In this document: piece by piece, positions 34,129 to 42,430 of the stretch
How the letters are laid out: each line of letters begins with the position of its first letter
Numbering within the stretch: position 1 is the stretch's first letter
From: Aeromicrobium senzhongii
GTDB lineage: Bacteria > Actinomycetota > Actinomycetes > Propionibacteriales > Nocardioidaceae
DNA length: 64,000 nt
Assembly (NCBI RefSeq): GCF_014334735.1
Contig: NZ_CP060587.1
Location: 124,001 to 188,000 of the forward strand
Direction: 5' to 3'
Notes under the pieces: generated by a model
Database searches by the model: none
The model's input: only the letters and a program-made list of their open reading frames with translations
What the model was told of the DNA's origin: nothing
Translations under genes and position numbers: made by a program

Positions 34129-36182
34129 GCCACGCCACGGAGCGAGGGTGGGCCGCACCAGCACCCGAGCGCACCGGGGTGAGCTGGGTGCCGGGGGTCG
34201 GCGACGTCCTGCAGGCGGTGTGGACCGTCGTGGTGGCGGCGGTCGCGTTGACGCTGGGCCTGGCGGCCGTGGGGGTGAGCGTCACCGATGAGCTGCTCCT
34301 CGTCGTCGTGGTGTTCGTCGCGGTGTTCGTGCTCGACGCGATCGTGTCGCGACCCCTGCGCCTGCTGGCGTCGGGAGGGAGCGTCCTGACGGCGCTGGTG
34401 CTGGGCTTCGCAGCCCAGGTGCTCGTGCTCGGTGCGGCGATCGACCTGGCGGCGCACACGGACCTGGGCATCGGCGACACCCTGGTGGTCCTGCTGGTCG
34501 CCGGGGCGGTCATGGCCTGCGGGAGGTGGCTCTCCGGCGCCACGGACAGCCACTACGTCGTCGGGGCCGCCACGGGCGGCGGTCTGCGCCAGAGGTGGGC
34601 ACGCGCCGGCGTCGGCCGGGAGGATCGACCGCGCGGCCTGCTGGTGGTGCAGCTCGACGGGGTGGCGCTGCCGGTCCTGCGACGGGCCCTGGCCGGCGGC
34701 CAGGCACCGAACATCGCTCGCTGGGTGCGCTCCAGCCACACGCTGACCGGCTGGTGGTCGACGATCCCGTGCACGACGCCCGCCAGCATGGCCGGCTTCC
34801 TGCACGGGAGCGCGGAGATCCCCGCCTACCGCTGGTGGGACCGCCGCGCCGGCCGCCTGCTCGTCGCGGGGAACCCGGCCGACGCCCGCGTGATCGAGGC
34901 GCGCTTCCCGGCGGATTCGGGGCTCCTGCGCGACGGCACCGCGATCAGCACGACCTTCACCGGCGGCGCGGCACGCTCGTACCTCACGGTGAGCCGTTCG
35001 ACCCGCTTGCGCGACCTGGGCTCGGGATCGACCTACCTGTCGTTCTTCATCCGACCGTTCCTGCTCCCCGGCGCGCTCGTCCTGACCGTGGGCGAGGTGA
35101 TCAAGGAGTTCCGCCAGGGCCACCGCCAGCGCGTGCGCGACGTCCGGCCCCGGATCCCGCGCAAGGTCGACTACGCCGTGCTGCGCGGCCTGACCAACGT
35201 GCTGCTGCGCAAGCTCGACCTGTCGCTGATCGCCGACGAGATGACGCGGGGGTCACCCATCATCTTCGTGGACTTCGTCGACTACGACGAGATCGCGCAC
35301 CATGCCGGTCCGGAGCGGCCCGAGTCGATGGCGGCGATCGAAGGTCTCGACGGCGCACTCGCGGCACTGGAGGACGTCGCCCGGTCGGTCGCGACCCGCT
35401 ACGACCTCGTGGTGGTGTCGGACCACGGACAGAGTCTGGGCGCACCGTTCTCGCAGCTCGCCGGTTGCTCCTTCGCCGATCGCGTGGTCGAGCTGATGAG
35501 GTCGGGAGGGTCGGACGCCACGGTGCTCACGACGACCGAGGAGGGCGAGCAGCGCGGCCCCGTCCATGCCCTGATCTCCGCCGTGGTCGGCGAGAACCGG
35601 GCACCCCCCGAGGGCCTCGTCGCCGGCTCCGACGACCCGGAGGTCGCCGTCACAGGCGGCGGCAACCTGGGCATGATCTGGTTCCGGCGCCTGTCCTCGA
35701 GGCCGAACCTCGCCGAGATCGACGCCGCGTGGCCCGCCCTCGTGCCGGGGCTGCTGGACAGCCCCGGCGTGGGCCTGGTGATGTCGACGGACGACGCCGG
35801 CGATCCCCTCGTGATCGGCCGTCACGGCGTGCGCGGTCTCGGCGGGTCCAGCGCCGCCAGCGGTGAGGACCCGTTGCTGGGCTACCCCTCGCGGACAGCG
35901 GCCGACCTGGCCCGCCTGCACGCGCTGACCGATGCCGGCGATCTCGTCGTCCTCTCGACGGTCGACGCGCTCGACAGGGTGCACGCCTTCGAGGAGCAGG
36001 TCGGCTCGCACGGAGGCATCGGCGGGCCTCAGAACGAGGCGCTCTTCATCCATCCGCGCGACTGGCCCCTGGACCCCGACCTCACCGAGGTCGTCCCGGA
36101 GTTGGGTGACACGCCCGTGCTCGTCGGCGCGTGGAACGTCCACCGCCAGCTGATGGCGTGGCGCGCCGCGACCACCCCGTGA
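34125..36182 (+). CDS. Membrane protein with alkaline-phosphatase/phosphodiesterase domain
   Basis: A 685-residue protein. Residues 30-150 hold four membrane helices similar to the 4TM or phage-holin-like modules of actinobacteria. From about residue 175 there is an alkaline phosphatase superfamily domain: LLVVQLDGVALPVL (metal), CTTPASMAGFLHG (probable nucleophile threonine), FVDFVDYDEIAHHAG and VVVSDHGQSLG (metal ligands), SHGGIGGPQNE near the end. It may cleave phosphodiesters in the envelope. Translationally coupled to the metallo-hydrolase, so the two may act on the same lipid or nucleotide substrate. Confidence 0.8.
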   Translation: MSHATERGWAAPAPERTGVSWVPGVGDVLQAVWTVVVAAVALTLGLAAVGVSVTDELLLVVVVFVAVFVLDAIVSRPLRLLASGGSVLTALVLGFAAQVLVLGAAIDLAAHTDLGIGDTLVVLLVAGAVMACGRWLSGATDSHYVVGAATGGGLRQRWARAGVGREDRPRGLLVVQLDGVALPVLRRALAGGQAPNIARWVRSSHTLTGWWSTIPCTTPASMAGFLHGSAEIPAYRWWDRRAGRLLVAGNPADARVIEARFPADSGLLRDGTAISTTFTGGAARSYLTVSRSTRLRDLGSGSTYLSFFIRPFLLPGALVLTVGEVIKEFRQGHRQRVRDVRPRIPRKVDYAVLRGLTNVLLRKLDLSLIADEMTRGSPIIFVDFVDYDEIAHHAGPERPESMAAIEGLDGALAALEDVARSVATRYDLVVVSDHGQSLGAPFSQLAGCSFADRVVELMRSGGSDATVLTTTEEGEQRGPVHALISAVVGENRAPPEGLVAGSDDPEVAVTGGGNLGMIWFRRLSSRPNLAEIDAAWPALVPGLLDSPGVGLVMSTDDAGDPLVIGRHGVRGLGGSSAASGEDPLLGYPSRTAADLARLHALTDAGDLVVLSTVDALDRVHAFEEQVGSHGGIGGPQNEALFIHPRDWPLDPDLTEVVPELGDTPVLVGAWNVHRQLMAWRAATTP

Positions 36183-36251
36183 GCGCCTCAGCGGAAGGCA
36201 GAGCCACTGGCCCCCCGAGCCGGCGCAGGATGACGGCCGCCGGGAAACGAA

Positions 36252-36285
36252 GAACGCCCCCCAGTGAGATCACTGAGGGGCGTTC
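36252..36285. terminator. Terminator between the membrane phosphatase and tRNA-Arg
   Basis: GAACGCCCC-C-CAGTG pairs with CACTG-A-GGGGCGTTC across an AGAT loop (one mismatch). It can serve the + strand phosphatase gene and the minus-strand tRNA. Confidence 0.75.
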
Positions 36286-36291
36286 CTGATG

Positions 36292-36367
36292 TGGTGCGCC
36301 CGAAGGGATTCGAACCCCTAACCTTCTGATCCGTAGTCAGATGCTCTATCCGTTGAGCTACGGGCGC
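36292..36367 (-). tRNA. tRNA-Arg(ACG)
   Basis: Cloverleaf on the minus strand: acceptor GCGCCCG/CGGGCGC, anticodon loop CTACGGA with anticodon ACG, T loop TTCGAAT, discriminator A, CCA encoded (36292-36294). A34 is the target of TadA (16138-16578). A -10-like TAGACT on the minus strand (36391-36396) lies about 24 bases upstream. Confidence 0.97.
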
Positions 36368-36466
36368 GTACCCTTGCGGGCCTCGACGAGTCTACCTTGG
36401 ACCCTTCCCGGGCGCGAAATCGGGTGCGAGGACCCCTTTTGCTCAGCATCGCGTAAATTGGTGGTG

Positions 36467-37114
36467 ATGTCCGAAAAGCCCCGTGTTCCCATGCGTCGTG
36501 ACGCTGTGGCGAACCGTGAACGCATCATCGACACCGCCGAGGTCTACTTCGCCGAGAACGGCCTCGACGCACCGATGCACGCGCTGGCAGCCGCCGCGAA
36601 GGTCGGCACGGGGACGCTCTATCGCAACTTCGCCTCGCAGGAACACCTGTGGCGCGCCCTGTACGACCGCCACATCGCGCTCTTCGACGACATCGCCGAG
36701 CGGGCGCTGCAGATCGAGTCGGGGTGGGAGGCGCTCGAGCTGATCGTCGACGAGTCCACCCAGGTGATGATCGACCGGCGCATCGTGGCCGAGGTGATGC
36801 GACGCCTGGCGATCAGCGATCCGGACTACCGCCCGACGAACCGGTGGGTCGGCACCCTGCGGACCGTGGCCGAGCGGGCCGTCGAGGAGGGCATGGCGCG
36901 CCCGGACCTGACCGTGGCCGACCTGAGTGCCGCTCCGTTGATGCTGAGCGCGGTCCAGACGGCCGCCCCGGAGAACCGTGCGTGGCTCGCCCGCCGGATG
37001 CGCACCCTGCTGCTGGACGGGATGCGCGCGCATCCGCACGAGGCGACACCGCTGGCGGATCTGCCCGAGGACTTCTACGAGCGCGGTGCCTCGATCGTCA
37101 AACGACTGCCCTGA
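36467..37114 (+). CDS. TetR/AcrR-family transcriptional regulator
   Basis: A 215-residue repressor-type protein. The N-terminal helix-turn-helix (RERIIDTAEVYFAENGLDAPMHALAAAAKVGTGTLYRNF) is typical, and the rest is the helical ligand domain. No divergently oriented partner is adjacent, so its target is unknown. TAAATT lies seven bases before the ATG, with no Shine-Dalgarno, suggesting a leaderless message. Confidence 0.88.
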   Translation: MSEKPRVPMRRDAVANRERIIDTAEVYFAENGLDAPMHALAAAAKVGTGTLYRNFASQEHLWRALYDRHIALFDDIAERALQIESGWEALELIVDESTQVMIDRRIVAEVMRRLAISDPDYRPTNRWVGTLRTVAERAVEEGMARPDLTVADLSAAPLMLSAVQTAAPENRAWLARRMRTLLLDGMRAHPHEATPLADLPEDFYERGASIVKRLP

Positions 37115-37158
37115 TTCGGCGGTCGGGGGTGCGGGTGGGTATCCTGATCCGGTTGTCT

Positions 37159-37248
37159 GGAGATGTCGCATAGTGGCCTAGTGCGCCCGCCTGCTAAGCG
37201 GGTTGAGGTTTAAACCTCTCGAGGGTTCAAATCCCTCCATCTCCGCCA
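37159..37248 (+). tRNA. tRNA-Ser(GCT)
   Basis: Class II tRNA: acceptor GGAGATG/CATCTCC, anticodon loop CTGCTAA with anticodon GCT, long variable arm, T loop TTCAAAT. Discriminator G at 37245 and encoded CCA. Reads AGC/AGU. Confidence 0.97.
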
Positions 37249-37260
37249 ATCAGTCACGTG

Positions 37261-37299
37261 GGAGCCCCCGTCGAGCGAGAGCCCGGCGGGGGTTCTCTC
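37261..37299 (+). terminator. Terminator downstream of tRNA-Ser(GCT)
   Basis: GAGCCCCCG and CGGGGGTTCTC form the stem; the loop and arms are nearly identical to the terminator behind tRNA-Ser(CGA). Confidence 0.65.
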
Positions 37300-37393
37300 G
37301 TTCCCGGCCGCCGAGTTCGGCAAAAGCCGTGGCGGTTGCGCCGTGGGCTGATGTACTGGTCGTCGCCGAGCGACACCGGTACGGAGGAAGTCG

Positions 37394-37828
37394 ATGACCC
37401 AGGACGCCCAGGGTTCGCCCGGACCGGGATTCACGCTGGCGGACCTGCTGTCCGTGCTCGGTGGCGTACCCGAGTACTCCGAGGACGGGTCCCGGCTGGT
37501 CATCGCGAAGTCCTCCTGGGGCGGCGGACGGGCCTTCGACGTCGAGATCGAGGGCGCTGTCGCCTACCTCAATGACGAGTTCTTCCCCACGAGTGCTCAT
37601 CCCGGCCGGAAGGCCATCGCGGACGGCCTGTCCTACTTCGACCTGGAGATCCAGGAGTTCACCGGTACCACCCCTCCGGCAGGCGATCCGATCATCATCG
37701 ACCGAGACGGCCCGAGACTGACCCACGACGTCTCGTGGGGGGACATCCTCCCGGAGCTGGCCGACCCCGGCGGCCAGTGGTTCGCGCGTGCCGACGACGT
37801 CGAGGAGGAAGACAGGCCCGCTCCTTGA
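37394..37828 (+). CDS. Hypothetical protein
   Basis: A 144-residue acidic soluble protein that I do not recognise. It has no signal peptide, membrane helix or catalytic motif. A strong GGAGGAAG site lies five bases before the ATG. It stands alone between tRNA-Ser(GCT) and the convergent membrane protein gene. Codon use agrees with its neighbours, so the frame is believable. Confidence 0.6.
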   Translation: MTQDAQGSPGPGFTLADLLSVLGGVPEYSEDGSRLVIAKSSWGGGRAFDVEIEGAVAYLNDEFFPTSAHPGRKAIADGLSYFDLEIQEFTGTTPPAGDPIIIDRDGPRLTHDVSWGDILPELADPGGQWFARADDVEEEDRPAP

Positions 37829-37853
37829 GTCGCGGCTGTGCGTCGGGTGCGGG

Positions 37854-38297
37854 TCAGCCGGCGTCGGTCGGGTCGAAGCGCCGGTAGCCGTGGGCGGTGT
37901 TGAGCCGGTCGTAGACCTCGCGGATCAGCTCGGCCCGGCGACTGCGGTCGACCAGGCTGAGCGGGAATGCCGTGACGGCGCCCGCGCCGTCGGTGAAGCG
38001 CAGCAGGCCGTCGCTGACCTCGACGGACTCGACGCCCTTCCACGTTCCCTCGCCGTGGCGCCCTCGCGCGCGGTACCCGGCGGGGTCGAGCGTGAGGACC
38101 ACGGGCGGTCGCAGGTTGGCGACGGCAGCCACGAGCAGCGCGACGAGGGCGATGCCCCCCGCCACGATCGCCACGCCGTTGGCGAGGTCGCCGCCTCCTG
38201 CGGTCAGGAAGGCGACGAGGACGCTCACGGCGGCCACGATGAAGCACACACCGGCGAGCACCATGAGGTGCGCCCGGTCGAGTCGGTAACGAGTCAC
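37854..38297 (-). CDS. Hypothetical membrane protein starting directly after tRNA-Ser(TGA)
   Basis: A 147-residue protein with two membrane helices (about 10-32 and 38-62) followed by a soluble domain of about 80 residues (GRHGEGTWKGVESVEVSDGLLRF), of unknown function. The GTG start at 38295-38297 begins one base after the discriminator base of tRNA-Ser(TGA). There is no room for a leader or ribosome site. A later start at M12 (38264) also lacks a Shine-Dalgarno. Processing of the tRNA 3' end would leave a leaderless mRNA. Confidence 0.6.
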   Translation of the reverse strand: MTRYRLDRAHLMVLAGVCFIVAAVSVLVAFLTAGGGDLANGVAIVAGGIALVALLVAAVANLRPPVVLTLDPAGYRARGRHGEGTWKGVESVEVSDGLLRFTDGAGAVTAFPLSLVDRSRRAELIREVYDRLNTAHGYRRFDPTDAG

Positions 38298-38298
38298 G

Positions 38299-38387
38299 CA
38301 GAGGGGGCGGGATTCGAACCCGCGGCTGACATCACTGCCAGCGACCGCTTTCAAGGCGGTTCCGATCGGCCACTCCGGCACCCCTCC
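38299..38387 (-). tRNA. tRNA-Ser(TGA)
   Basis: Class II tRNA on the minus strand: acceptor GGAGGGG pairs with CCCCTCT (G-U at the end), anticodon loop CTTGAAA with anticodon TGA, long variable arm, T loop TTCGAAT. Unlike the other tRNAs here CCA is not encoded; CGTGAC follows the discriminator G. Reads UCA and UCG. Confidence 0.95.
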
Positions 38388-38466
38388 AGGGCCGCCACCG
38401 GAGCGACGACACCTGCACCGATTCTGGCATTCCTCTGGTCGCGGCGTCGGGAGCGGGCCGTGGGGC

Positions 38467-39519
38467 TCAGCGCAGGGGCGAGAAACGCTCCGGCTCGGAA
38501 CGGCGGGACTGCTGGACCGCGCGGGCGGCGCGGGACGTCCGCGGCCGCAGGAAGACCGCACGGACGAGGAGCCCGAGAGCGAGTCCCAAGATGGCGCTGT
38601 AGAGCGTGGAGAGGGCGAAGTACGAGGGGTAGGCACGCGGGTCGATCAGCGAGTTGGCCACGATCACCGTGCCGACGACGGCGAAGACGCAGACCCACCA
38701 GCCCTCGCGATAGCGCGAGCGCATCGACGTGCCCACGACGAGCGCGGGGAAGCCGATGAGGAACTCGTACGGCCGAGGGACACCGCCGATGGTCTGGCGC
38801 AGCCACACGATCGCGTCGTCCAGGAGGTTCTTCAGTCCCGGCGATCCGGCGGTGCGCACGAAGCTGCCGTAGTAGAACAGGCCGACCGCCACGACGGCGA
38901 TCACGATCAGCAGCTTGAGGTGGTTCCGGCCCAGGCCGTGCAGGCCCGAGCCCAGCCGCCAGACGATCGCGATCGCCAGGGTCACGGCGATGGCCATGAC
39001 GATGAGGCCGAACGGCCGCACGACGACCGTGGCGTTCCAGGCCGCCACACCGACCGCGCCGCTGAGGGCCAACGAGAGCATGACGAGGTACTCGCGCAGG
39101 ACCTCGAGGACGGAGTCCGCCGGACGCGTGAAGACGACGGCAGAGACGGACGAGAGGACGGCGGTGGCGCCCGCTGCGGCCGCCAGCAGGAAGTTCAGGT
39201 CGGAGACCAGGGCGGCCCCGGACAACAGCAGGGTCAGGCTCACCCAGATGCGCATGTAGCCGCCGACACGGTGGGTCAGAATCACCGAGAAGGCGACCAG
39301 CAGCACCGCCGCGCTGGGGCGCCAGAGCCACTGCGGCGCACCCACGTCCACGATCGCGGTGGTCGCGCCGAGGGTGCTGAGCACCCACAGGACGAAGGTC
39401 CCGAGCATCAGGAGGCGGGACCATCGCGCGGACGTGACGCGTGGCTCGCGGGTCGCCACCTCGTACGGCGTGGGGACCGACGTGTCGAGGCGACGTCGGC
39501 CGGGCTGGACGGTGGTCAC
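38467..39519 (-). CDS. Polytopic membrane protein of unknown function
   Basis: A 350-residue protein with about ten membrane helices. A C-terminal segment (GVPRPYEFLIGFPALVVGTS, then VVANSLIDPRAYPSYFALSTLYSAILGLALG) resembles the EFLIGxPAL motif of DUF5693 proteins, which are associated with cell-envelope polysaccharide export regions; this is inference. The GTG start overlaps the stop of the nitrilase gene (GTGA). The C-terminus is basic. Function unknown. Confidence 0.65.
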   Translation of the reverse strand: MTTVQPGRRRLDTSVPTPYEVATREPRVTSARWSRLLMLGTFVLWVLSTLGATTAIVDVGAPQWLWRPSAAVLLVAFSVILTHRVGGYMRIWVSLTLLLSGAALVSDLNFLLAAAAGATAVLSSVSAVVFTRPADSVLEVLREYLVMLSLALSGAVGVAAWNATVVVRPFGLIVMAIAVTLAIAIVWRLGSGLHGLGRNHLKLLIVIAVVAVGLFYYGSFVRTAGSPGLKNLLDDAIVWLRQTIGGVPRPYEFLIGFPALVVGTSMRSRYREGWWVCVFAVVGTVIVANSLIDPRAYPSYFALSTLYSAILGLALGLLVRAVFLRPRTSRAARAVQQSRRSEPERFSPLR

Positions 39520-40289
39520 AGGGTCTGCATCCTCCGGTTGGCGAGCGAGGGGTTGACCTCGCGGGACCGCCGCACGGCGTCCACCGCGATGTCTGCGGTG
39601 ACCAGCTCGTTCCCCCCGGCGGCTTCCTCCACGATAGTTCCCCACGGATCGGCCACCAAGGAATGACCGCTGTAGCGCGATCCGCCCTGTCCGGCGGCGG
39701 CCACCCAGACGGTGTTCTCGATCGCCCGGGCCCGCAGCAGCGTGCGCCAGTGGTCGACCTTGTGCTCGCCGGCGACCCACGCGGCCGGGACCACGAACGC
39801 CTCGGCGCCCGCGTCGACCAGGGCACGCCCCATCTCGGGGAAGCGCAGGTCGTAACAGGTCATCAGGCCCACGGTCAGGTCGCCGACCGGCAGGACGACG
39901 GGGTCGACGTCGCCGGCGCGCAGGCGCTCGGACTCGCGGTAGCCGAAGGAGTCGTAGAGGTGGATCTTGCGATAGGTGGCGGCCAGGTCGCCGTCGGGCC
40001 CCATCGCGACGAGGGTGTTGAACGGCAGGTCGTCGGTGCGCTCGAACATGCCGGCCACGATCGTCGCGCCCAACCGGCGGGCCTCACGGCTCAGCAGGTC
40101 GACGAACGGTCCGTCCAGCGGCTCGGCGACGGCCGCCAGGTCGTGGTCGGAGGGCCCGAAGTCGTGCATCACCGCCTCGGGCAGGACCACCAGATCCTGG
40201 CCCTCGAGGGGCCGGAGCTCCTCCTCGATCCGGGCACGGTTCGCCGCCGAGTCGAGGGTCGCGGCCATCTGCACGAGCGTCAACTGCAT
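39516..40289 (-). CDS. Carbon-nitrogen hydrolase (nitrilase superfamily amidase)
   Basis: A 257-residue hydrolase with the catalytic triad of the superfamily: E in VVLPEAVM, K in TYRKIHLYD, C in MTCYDLRFPE. The motif set is that of the omega-amidase/NIT2-like group, which hydrolyses amides such as alpha-ketoglutaramate. Cytoplasmic. Divergent from the quinone oxidoreductase gene with 34 bases between starts; CACACT lies seven bases before the ATG. Confidence 0.88.
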   Translation of the reverse strand: MQLTLVQMAATLDSAANRARIEEELRPLEGQDLVVLPEAVMHDFGPSDHDLAAVAEPLDGPFVDLLSREARRLGATIVAGMFERTDDLPFNTLVAMGPDGDLAATYRKIHLYDSFGYRESERLRAGDVDPVVLPVGDLTVGLMTCYDLRFPEMGRALVDAGAEAFVVPAAWVAGEHKVDHWRTLLRARAIENTVWVAAAGQGGSRYSGHSLVADPWGTIVEEAAGGNELVTADIAVDAVRRSREVNPSLANRRMQTL

Positions 40290-40323
40290 ACGCACCAGTG
40301 TGCCGGTCACTACCGTGGTGGGC

Positions 40324-41298
40324 ATGCGAGCCGTCATCGTCGAAGAGCCCGGAGGCCCCGAGAGCCTCGTCGTCGCCGATTTGCCCGACCCCGCACCCGG
40401 GCCGGGCGAGGTGGCCGTCACGGTCGCCGCGGCGGGCGTCAACCGCGCGGACCTGCTGCAGCGACAGGGTCACTACCCGCCGCCCCCGGGCATCACGGAC
40501 GTCCTCGGGCTGGAGTGCTCCGGCATCGTCGAGTCCGTGGGCGAGGGCGTCACCGACCACGCGCCCGGCGACGAGGTCTGCGTCCTGCTGAGCGGCGGGG
40601 GCTACGCCGAGCGGGTCGTCGCTCCGGCGGGTCAGGTCGTGCGCGTTCCCACCGGGACGACGCTGATCGAGGCCGCGGCCATCCCCGAGACGTACGCGAC
40701 CGTGTGGTCCAACGTCTTCATGCTGGCCAGCCTGAGCGAGGGCGAGAAGCTGCTCGTCCACGGCGGTGCCAGTGGCATCGGCACCACCGCGATCCAGCTG
40801 GCCAAGGCCTTCGGGGCCACGGTCGTCACGACGGTCGGCAGCGAGGACAAGGCCCGGACCGTCCGCGAGCTCGGCGCCGACGTGGTCGTGAACTACCGCG
40901 AGGACGACTTCGTGGAGGCGTGCCAGGACCTCGGGGGCGTCGATGTCGTGCTGGACATCATCGGCGGCAGGTACCTCGCCCAGAACGTGGCCTCCCTGGC
41001 GCGCGGTGGTCGGATCGTCGTCATCGGCATGCAGGGCGGACGTAAGGGCGAGCTGAACCTGGGGGCACTGCTGGCGAAGCAGGGCACCATCGCCGCGACG
41101 TCCCTGCGGTTCCGCCCGGCCCAGGAGAAGGCCGAGATCATGGCCGACCTCGTCGAGCACGTCTGGCCGCTGATCGAGCAGGGCCGCCTGGGTCCGATCG
41201 TCCACGAGACCGTGCCGCTGGCGCGCGTGGCCGACGCCCACCGCATCCTCGAGGAGTCCTCGCACATCGGCAAGGTCGTGCTGGACGTCGGTGTCTGA
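40324..41298 (+). CDS. NAD(P)H-quinone oxidoreductase, zinc-independent MDR family
   Basis: A 324-residue medium-chain dehydrogenase/reductase: GVNRADLLQRQGHYPPPPG, LGLECSGIVESVG, VHGGASGIGTTAIQLAKAFGATVVTT (NADPH loop) and LDIIGGRYLAQNVASLARGGRIVVIG. The pattern is that of the PIG3/TP53I3 type quinone oxidoreductase and lacks zinc cysteines. TACCGT lies seven bases before the ATG. Confidence 0.9.
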   Translation: MRAVIVEEPGGPESLVVADLPDPAPGPGEVAVTVAAAGVNRADLLQRQGHYPPPPGITDVLGLECSGIVESVGEGVTDHAPGDEVCVLLSGGGYAERVVAPAGQVVRVPTGTTLIEAAAIPETYATVWSNVFMLASLSEGEKLLVHGGASGIGTTAIQLAKAFGATVVTTVGSEDKARTVRELGADVVVNYREDDFVEACQDLGGVDVVLDIIGGRYLAQNVASLARGGRIVVIGMQGGRKGELNLGALLAKQGTIAATSLRFRPAQEKAEIMADLVEHVWPLIEQGRLGPIVHETVPLARVADAHRILEESSHIGKVVLDVGV

Positions 41299-41340
41299 GG
41301 TCGAGCGGCGCTCCTGCAGCGGCATGCCTAGGCTGAGGCC

Positions 41341-41856
41341 ATGACCGACGACCGGATCATCGACCCGCACGGCCAGCCGGTGCCCGCCCCGCAGGACAAG
41401 TCCCGCACGGCGCTCACCGACCTCGTCGAGCAGCCCGCCAAGGTCATGCGCATCGGCGGCATGATCCGCCAGTTGCTCGAAGAGGTGAAGGCTGCGCCCC
41501 TCGACGACGCCAGCCGAGCCCGCCTGCGCGAGATCCACCACCAGTCCATCGACGAGCTCAAGGACGGCCTCGCTCCCGAGCTCGTCGAGGAGCTCGAGCG
41601 CCTCAGCCTGCCGTTCGACGCCGAGTCGCCGAGCGACGCCGAGCTGCGCGTCGGCCAGGCCCAGCTCGTCGGTTGGCTCGAGGGGCTCTTCCACGGGATC
41701 CAGGCGGCGCTGTACGCCCAGCAGGTCCAGGCCCAGAGCCAGTTGCACAACATGCGGCTGGCGCTTCCGGGCGGCGCGAACCGGGGCGAGGGTGGCGAGG
41801 GTGGCGAGGGCGAGACACCGGTCACCCCGGGTGATGCCGGCGGAATGTACCTCTAG
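41341..41856 (+). CDS. bpa: Bacterial proteasome activator
   Basis: A 171-residue protein: a helical core (about 30-135: QPAKVMRIGGMIRQLLEEVKAAPLD, LDDASRARLREIHHQSIDELKDGL, VGWLEGLFHGIQAALYAQQ) and a glycine-rich flexible tail ending GGMYL, the hydrophobic-tyrosine-X motif that docks into the 20S proteasome. It forms a ring that opens the proteasome without ATP. Its presence implies a proteasome in this organism. TAGGCT lies six bases before the ATG. Confidence 0.93.
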   Translation: MTDDRIIDPHGQPVPAPQDKSRTALTDLVEQPAKVMRIGGMIRQLLEEVKAAPLDDASRARLREIHHQSIDELKDGLAPELVEELERLSLPFDAESPSDAELRVGQAQLVGWLEGLFHGIQAALYAQQVQAQSQLHNMRLALPGGANRGEGGEGGEGETPVTPGDAGGMYL

Positions 41857-41889
41857 ACTGGAAGCACCCGCAACTCCAGGAGATGGGCA

Positions 41890-42429
41890 ATGAGGCCGAC
41901 CCTCCCGCCGTGCGCCATGGCGCCGGCGATGTACCAGGACGAGATCCTGTTGTCCCCGCCGTCCCGTCGCGACGTCACCGCCGAGCAGTGGCGCGACTAC
42001 CAGGGCAAGAAGGCCGCGGCGCATCGCCGCTGTGCCGGCTGCTCGGTGCTCGACGACTGCCTCTACCGGGCCGTGGTCGAGGTCGACGTCTCCGGGTTCC
42101 TCGCCTGCACCAGTGAGGCCGACCGCCGGGCGATGCGCCGAGAGCTGGGCATCGAGGTCCGGGTCGACTCCGGCGCGTACGGCACCGCTCGCGTCGGTGG
42201 CGGGCCCGTCGACCACAACGAGGTCATGGGCGCCCGCCGGGCCCACCCCGACGAGACCTGCCGCGAGTTGGCCGAGCGGCTGGGGTGCTCCACCTCCACC
42301 GTCAAGCGCCACCTGCGCCAGGAGCGCGAGGGGCTCGTCGAGTCCTCCGTCGCCACGGTGGCCCAGAAGCCCACGATGGAGCAGGTGCTCGACGCGTTCG
42401 ACCGTCTCGACACGTCGCGCAGCGTCTGA
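41890..42429 (+). CDS. WhiB-like iron-sulfur protein with C-terminal HTH
   Basis: A 179-residue protein. Cysteines C8, C48, C51 and C57 (PPCAM, CAGCSVLDDC) have the WhiB spacing for a 4Fe-4S cluster. The usual WhiB turn GVWGG is replaced by SGFLACTS. Residues 113-147 form a helix-turn-helix (ETCRELAERLGCSTSTVKRHLRQ), a domain most WhiB proteins lack. It probably binds DNA in a redox-dependent way. The ATG follows CCAGGAGAT. Confidence 0.82.
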   Translation: MRPTLPPCAMAPAMYQDEILLSPPSRRDVTAEQWRDYQGKKAAAHRRCAGCSVLDDCLYRAVVEVDVSGFLACTSEADRRAMRRELGIEVRVDSGAYGTARVGGGPVDHNEVMGARRAHPDETCRELAERLGCSTSTVKRHLRQEREGLVESSVATVAQKPTMEQVLDAFDRLDTSRSV

Positions 42430-42430
42430 C

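Noticed and set aside
40084..42312. A 742-codon minus-strand open frame across the quinone oxidoreductase and bpa genes
   Set aside because: Shadow frame; both + strand genes have clear family motifs and its product has none.
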